Assembly (NCBI GenBank): GCA_965372355.1
Contig: CBDVBZ010000177.1
Coordinates: forward strand, 1-6,016
Direction of reading: 5' to 3'
DNA: 6,016 nt
Origin: CBDVBZ01 sp965372355
GTDB lineage: Bacteria > Krumholzibacteriota > Krumholzibacteriia > WVZY01
Position 1 is the stretch's first letter. The number at the start of each line of letters is the position of its first letter. Positions 5,093-6,016 of this stretch are shown one piece after another. The notes under the pieces were generated by a model, which saw only the letters and a program-made list of their open reading frames with translations, ran no database searches and was not told the origin of the DNA. A program made the position numbers and the translations under genes.

Positions 5093-5707
5093 ATGAAAAC
5101 CAACGTCTACGTTGACGCCTTCAATCTCTACTACGGCAGTCTCCGAAACACGCGCTACAAATGGCTGGACATCGCCAAGTTGTGCGCCGTGATGCTGCCC
5201 CGGGATACGATTCACCGGATCAAGTATTTTACGGCTCTCGTCGAATCCCGGCCGAGTGATCCTGGTCAGCGTAACCGTCAGCGGTTTTACCTCCGCGCGC
5301 TTCGAACCATTCCGAACGTCACGATCTACTACGGGCACTTTCTCTCTCACACGGTGATGATGCCACTCGCAACGAACCCGTCGCAGTTTGTTGGTGTTAT
5401 CAAGACCGAGGAGAAGGGTTCCGACGTCAATCTGTCGACCGAGCTCTTGGTCGATGCGTTCAACAACGACTTCGAAGCCGCTGCTGTGATCTCAAATGAT
5501 TCCGACCTGCTGCGCCCTATTGAAATCGTGCGCAGTCAGTTCTCCAAAACTGTTGGTGTCCTCAACCCACAGAAGCATCCGAGCGCTCCACTGCATCGCG
5601 AGGCCGACTTTTTTAAGAAGATCCGTCGTAGCGCAGTCGCTAAAAGTCAGTTTCCTGATACACTCCGCGACGAACGCGGCCAGTTTCGTAAACCCTCCAG
5701 CTGGTAA
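5093..5707 (+). CDS. NYN domain (PIN-like, LabA-type) putative ribonuclease
   Basis: The 204-residue protein starts at the ATG at 5093, where KTNVYVDAFNLYYG gives the family's usual beginning; in-frame TTG (5057) and GTG (5084) starts would add residues encoded by the terminator. Conserved acidic residues of the PIN-like metal site are visible: D8 (VDAFN) with N11, D111 in KGSDVNL, and D136 and D138 in ISNDSDLL, with E117 and D121 nearby. The C-terminal FPDTLRDERGQFRKPSSW resembles a conserved tail of this NYN subgroup. Such proteins are thought to cleave RNA with divalent metal ions, but the target is not known here. There is no Shine-Dalgarno before the ATG. A strong promoter, a structured RNA and a terminator precede it, which suggests tight or RNA-linked control. 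The neighbours show no functional tie. Confidence 0.88.
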   Translation: MKTNVYVDAFNLYYGSLRNTRYKWLDIAKLCAVMLPRDTIHRIKYFTALVESRPSDPGQRNRQRFYLRALRTIPNVTIYYGHFLSHTVMMPLATNPSQFVGVIKTEEKGSDVNLSTELLVDAFNNDFEAAAVISNDSDLLRPIEIVRSQFSKTVGVLNPQKHPSAPLHREADFFKKIRRSAVAKSQFPDTLRDERGQFRKPSSW

Positions 5708-5728
5708 AGCTCCGCTCCTGCCCGCAAA

Positions 5729-5746
5729 AGTTTCGCCGGCGAAACT
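5729..5746. terminator. Perfect 18-bp palindrome after the NYN gene, possible terminator
   Basis: AGTTTCGCC and GGCGAAACT abut as a perfect palindrome 21 bases after the NYN stop codon. As RNA it would fold into a 7-bp stem with a CCGG loop. There is no T-run after it on the plus strand, but TTTTGC follows it on the minus strand. It would therefore terminate leftward transcription better than that of the NYN gene. Confidence 0.4.
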
Positions 5747-5772
5747 CCCGAAGGTCCTCTACCAATACTTTT

Positions 5773-5790
5773 GAGAATAGGGAGAATAGG
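5773..5790. repeat. Tandem 9-bp direct repeat
   Basis: GAGAATAGG occurs twice without a gap (5773-5781 and 5782-5790) in an AT-rich patch, followed by AATTTTC. It may be a protein binding site or part of a dispersed intergenic element; nothing else in the window matches it. Confidence 0.5.
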
Positions 5791-5917
5791 AATTTTCAAC
5801 GCTATTTTTGGCTCGTAGCCGCCATGTGACCGCGAATGCACCTGTCGGTCCACCGCCGTATCGCCTTCCGCGGCTCTGTTGGGGCGGTCGGAATGCATCC
5901 TCAGGCTGCCGCCACCG

Positions 5918-5946
5918 TTTTTTCCATCGCTTCGGCGATCCAAAAA
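5918..5946. repeat. Interrupted palindrome with T-run and A-run flanks
   Basis: ATCGC (5926-5930) and GCGAT (5935-5939) flank a TTCG loop. Beyond a CC/CC mismatch, a T6 run (5918-5923) faces an A5 run (5942-5946). Because the T-run precedes and the A-run follows the stem on both strands, it does not have the layout of an intrinsic terminator. Confidence 0.45.
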
Positions 5947-6016
5947 GACTCCCACGTGCCCAAACGCACAGACGTTCCCACTCGGTTCCAGGCCAACGCC
6001 TGACCGCCTGCGTGCT

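Larger units (their letters stand above)
5708..6016. other. Gene-free tail with palindromes and a tandem repeat
   Basis: No recognisable gene is present. The stretch holds the 18-bp palindrome at 5729-5746, the tandem repeat at 5773-5790, an AT-rich patch up to about 5810 and an interrupted palindrome at 5918-5946. A 55-codon frame (5836-6003, plus strand) has no ribosome binding site and no family I know. The composition changes from the AT-rich patch to GC-rich sequence. Confidence 0.5.

Noticed and set aside
5647..5955. A 102-codon minus-strand frame overlapping the NYN 3' end
   Set aside because: It crosses the 18-bp palindrome, the tandem repeat and the NYN tail, and its product looks like random low-complexity sequence.
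5836..6003. A 55-codon plus-strand frame after the NYN gene
   Set aside because: It has no ribosome binding site, contains the interrupted palindrome, and shows no recognisable domain; a small unknown gene cannot be excluded.

Overview
The window comes from a moderately GC-rich bacterial chromosome, probably a Gram-negative. It carries a periplasmic HtrA/Deg-type protease with a signal peptide, sigma70-like promoters, and several TTG starts behind strong Shine-Dalgarno sequences. The mix of an AmmeMemoRadiSam enzyme, a thiol-dependent ArsC and stand-alone metabolic enzymes fits lineages such as Acidobacteriota, Desulfobacterota or related phyla, but no feature fixes the taxon. There are no rRNA, tRNA or CRISPR features.

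Left part (1-2138): a truncated AmmeMemoRadiSam radical SAM gene runs leftward off the window edge. It is divergent from a 300-residue ACMSD-like amidohydrolase (453-1355), and the two genes share a small promoter region built on a palindrome. The amidohydrolase converges, with a 4-base overlap, on a leftward gene for a left-handed beta-helix protein (1352-1963). That protein resembles gamma-carbonic anhydrase but lacks all three metal-binding histidines.

Middle part (2139-4467): a rightward three-gene set, probably one operon, encodes a GNAT acetyltransferase, a periplasmic trypsin-fold protease with two PDZ domains (HtrA/DegQ-like), and an ArsC/low-molecular-weight-phosphatase protein.

Right part (4468-6016): about 625 bases without a convincing gene contain pieces of a dispersed repeat resembling those associated with REP/RAYT transposases. 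They end in a near-consensus promoter preceded by a tandem 10-bp repeat. The promoter should produce an RNA of about 120 nt with three hairpins and an intrinsic terminator, and an NYN-domain (PIN-like, LabA-type) ribonuclease gene starts 18 bases after the terminator's U-run. Promoter, compact structured RNA, terminator and nuclease gene form the most interesting unit here. The layout resembles a type III toxin-antitoxin locus or an attenuated leader, but no repeated RNA antitoxin is present, so the function is open. The final 300 bases carry palindromes and a tandem repeat but no recognisable gene.
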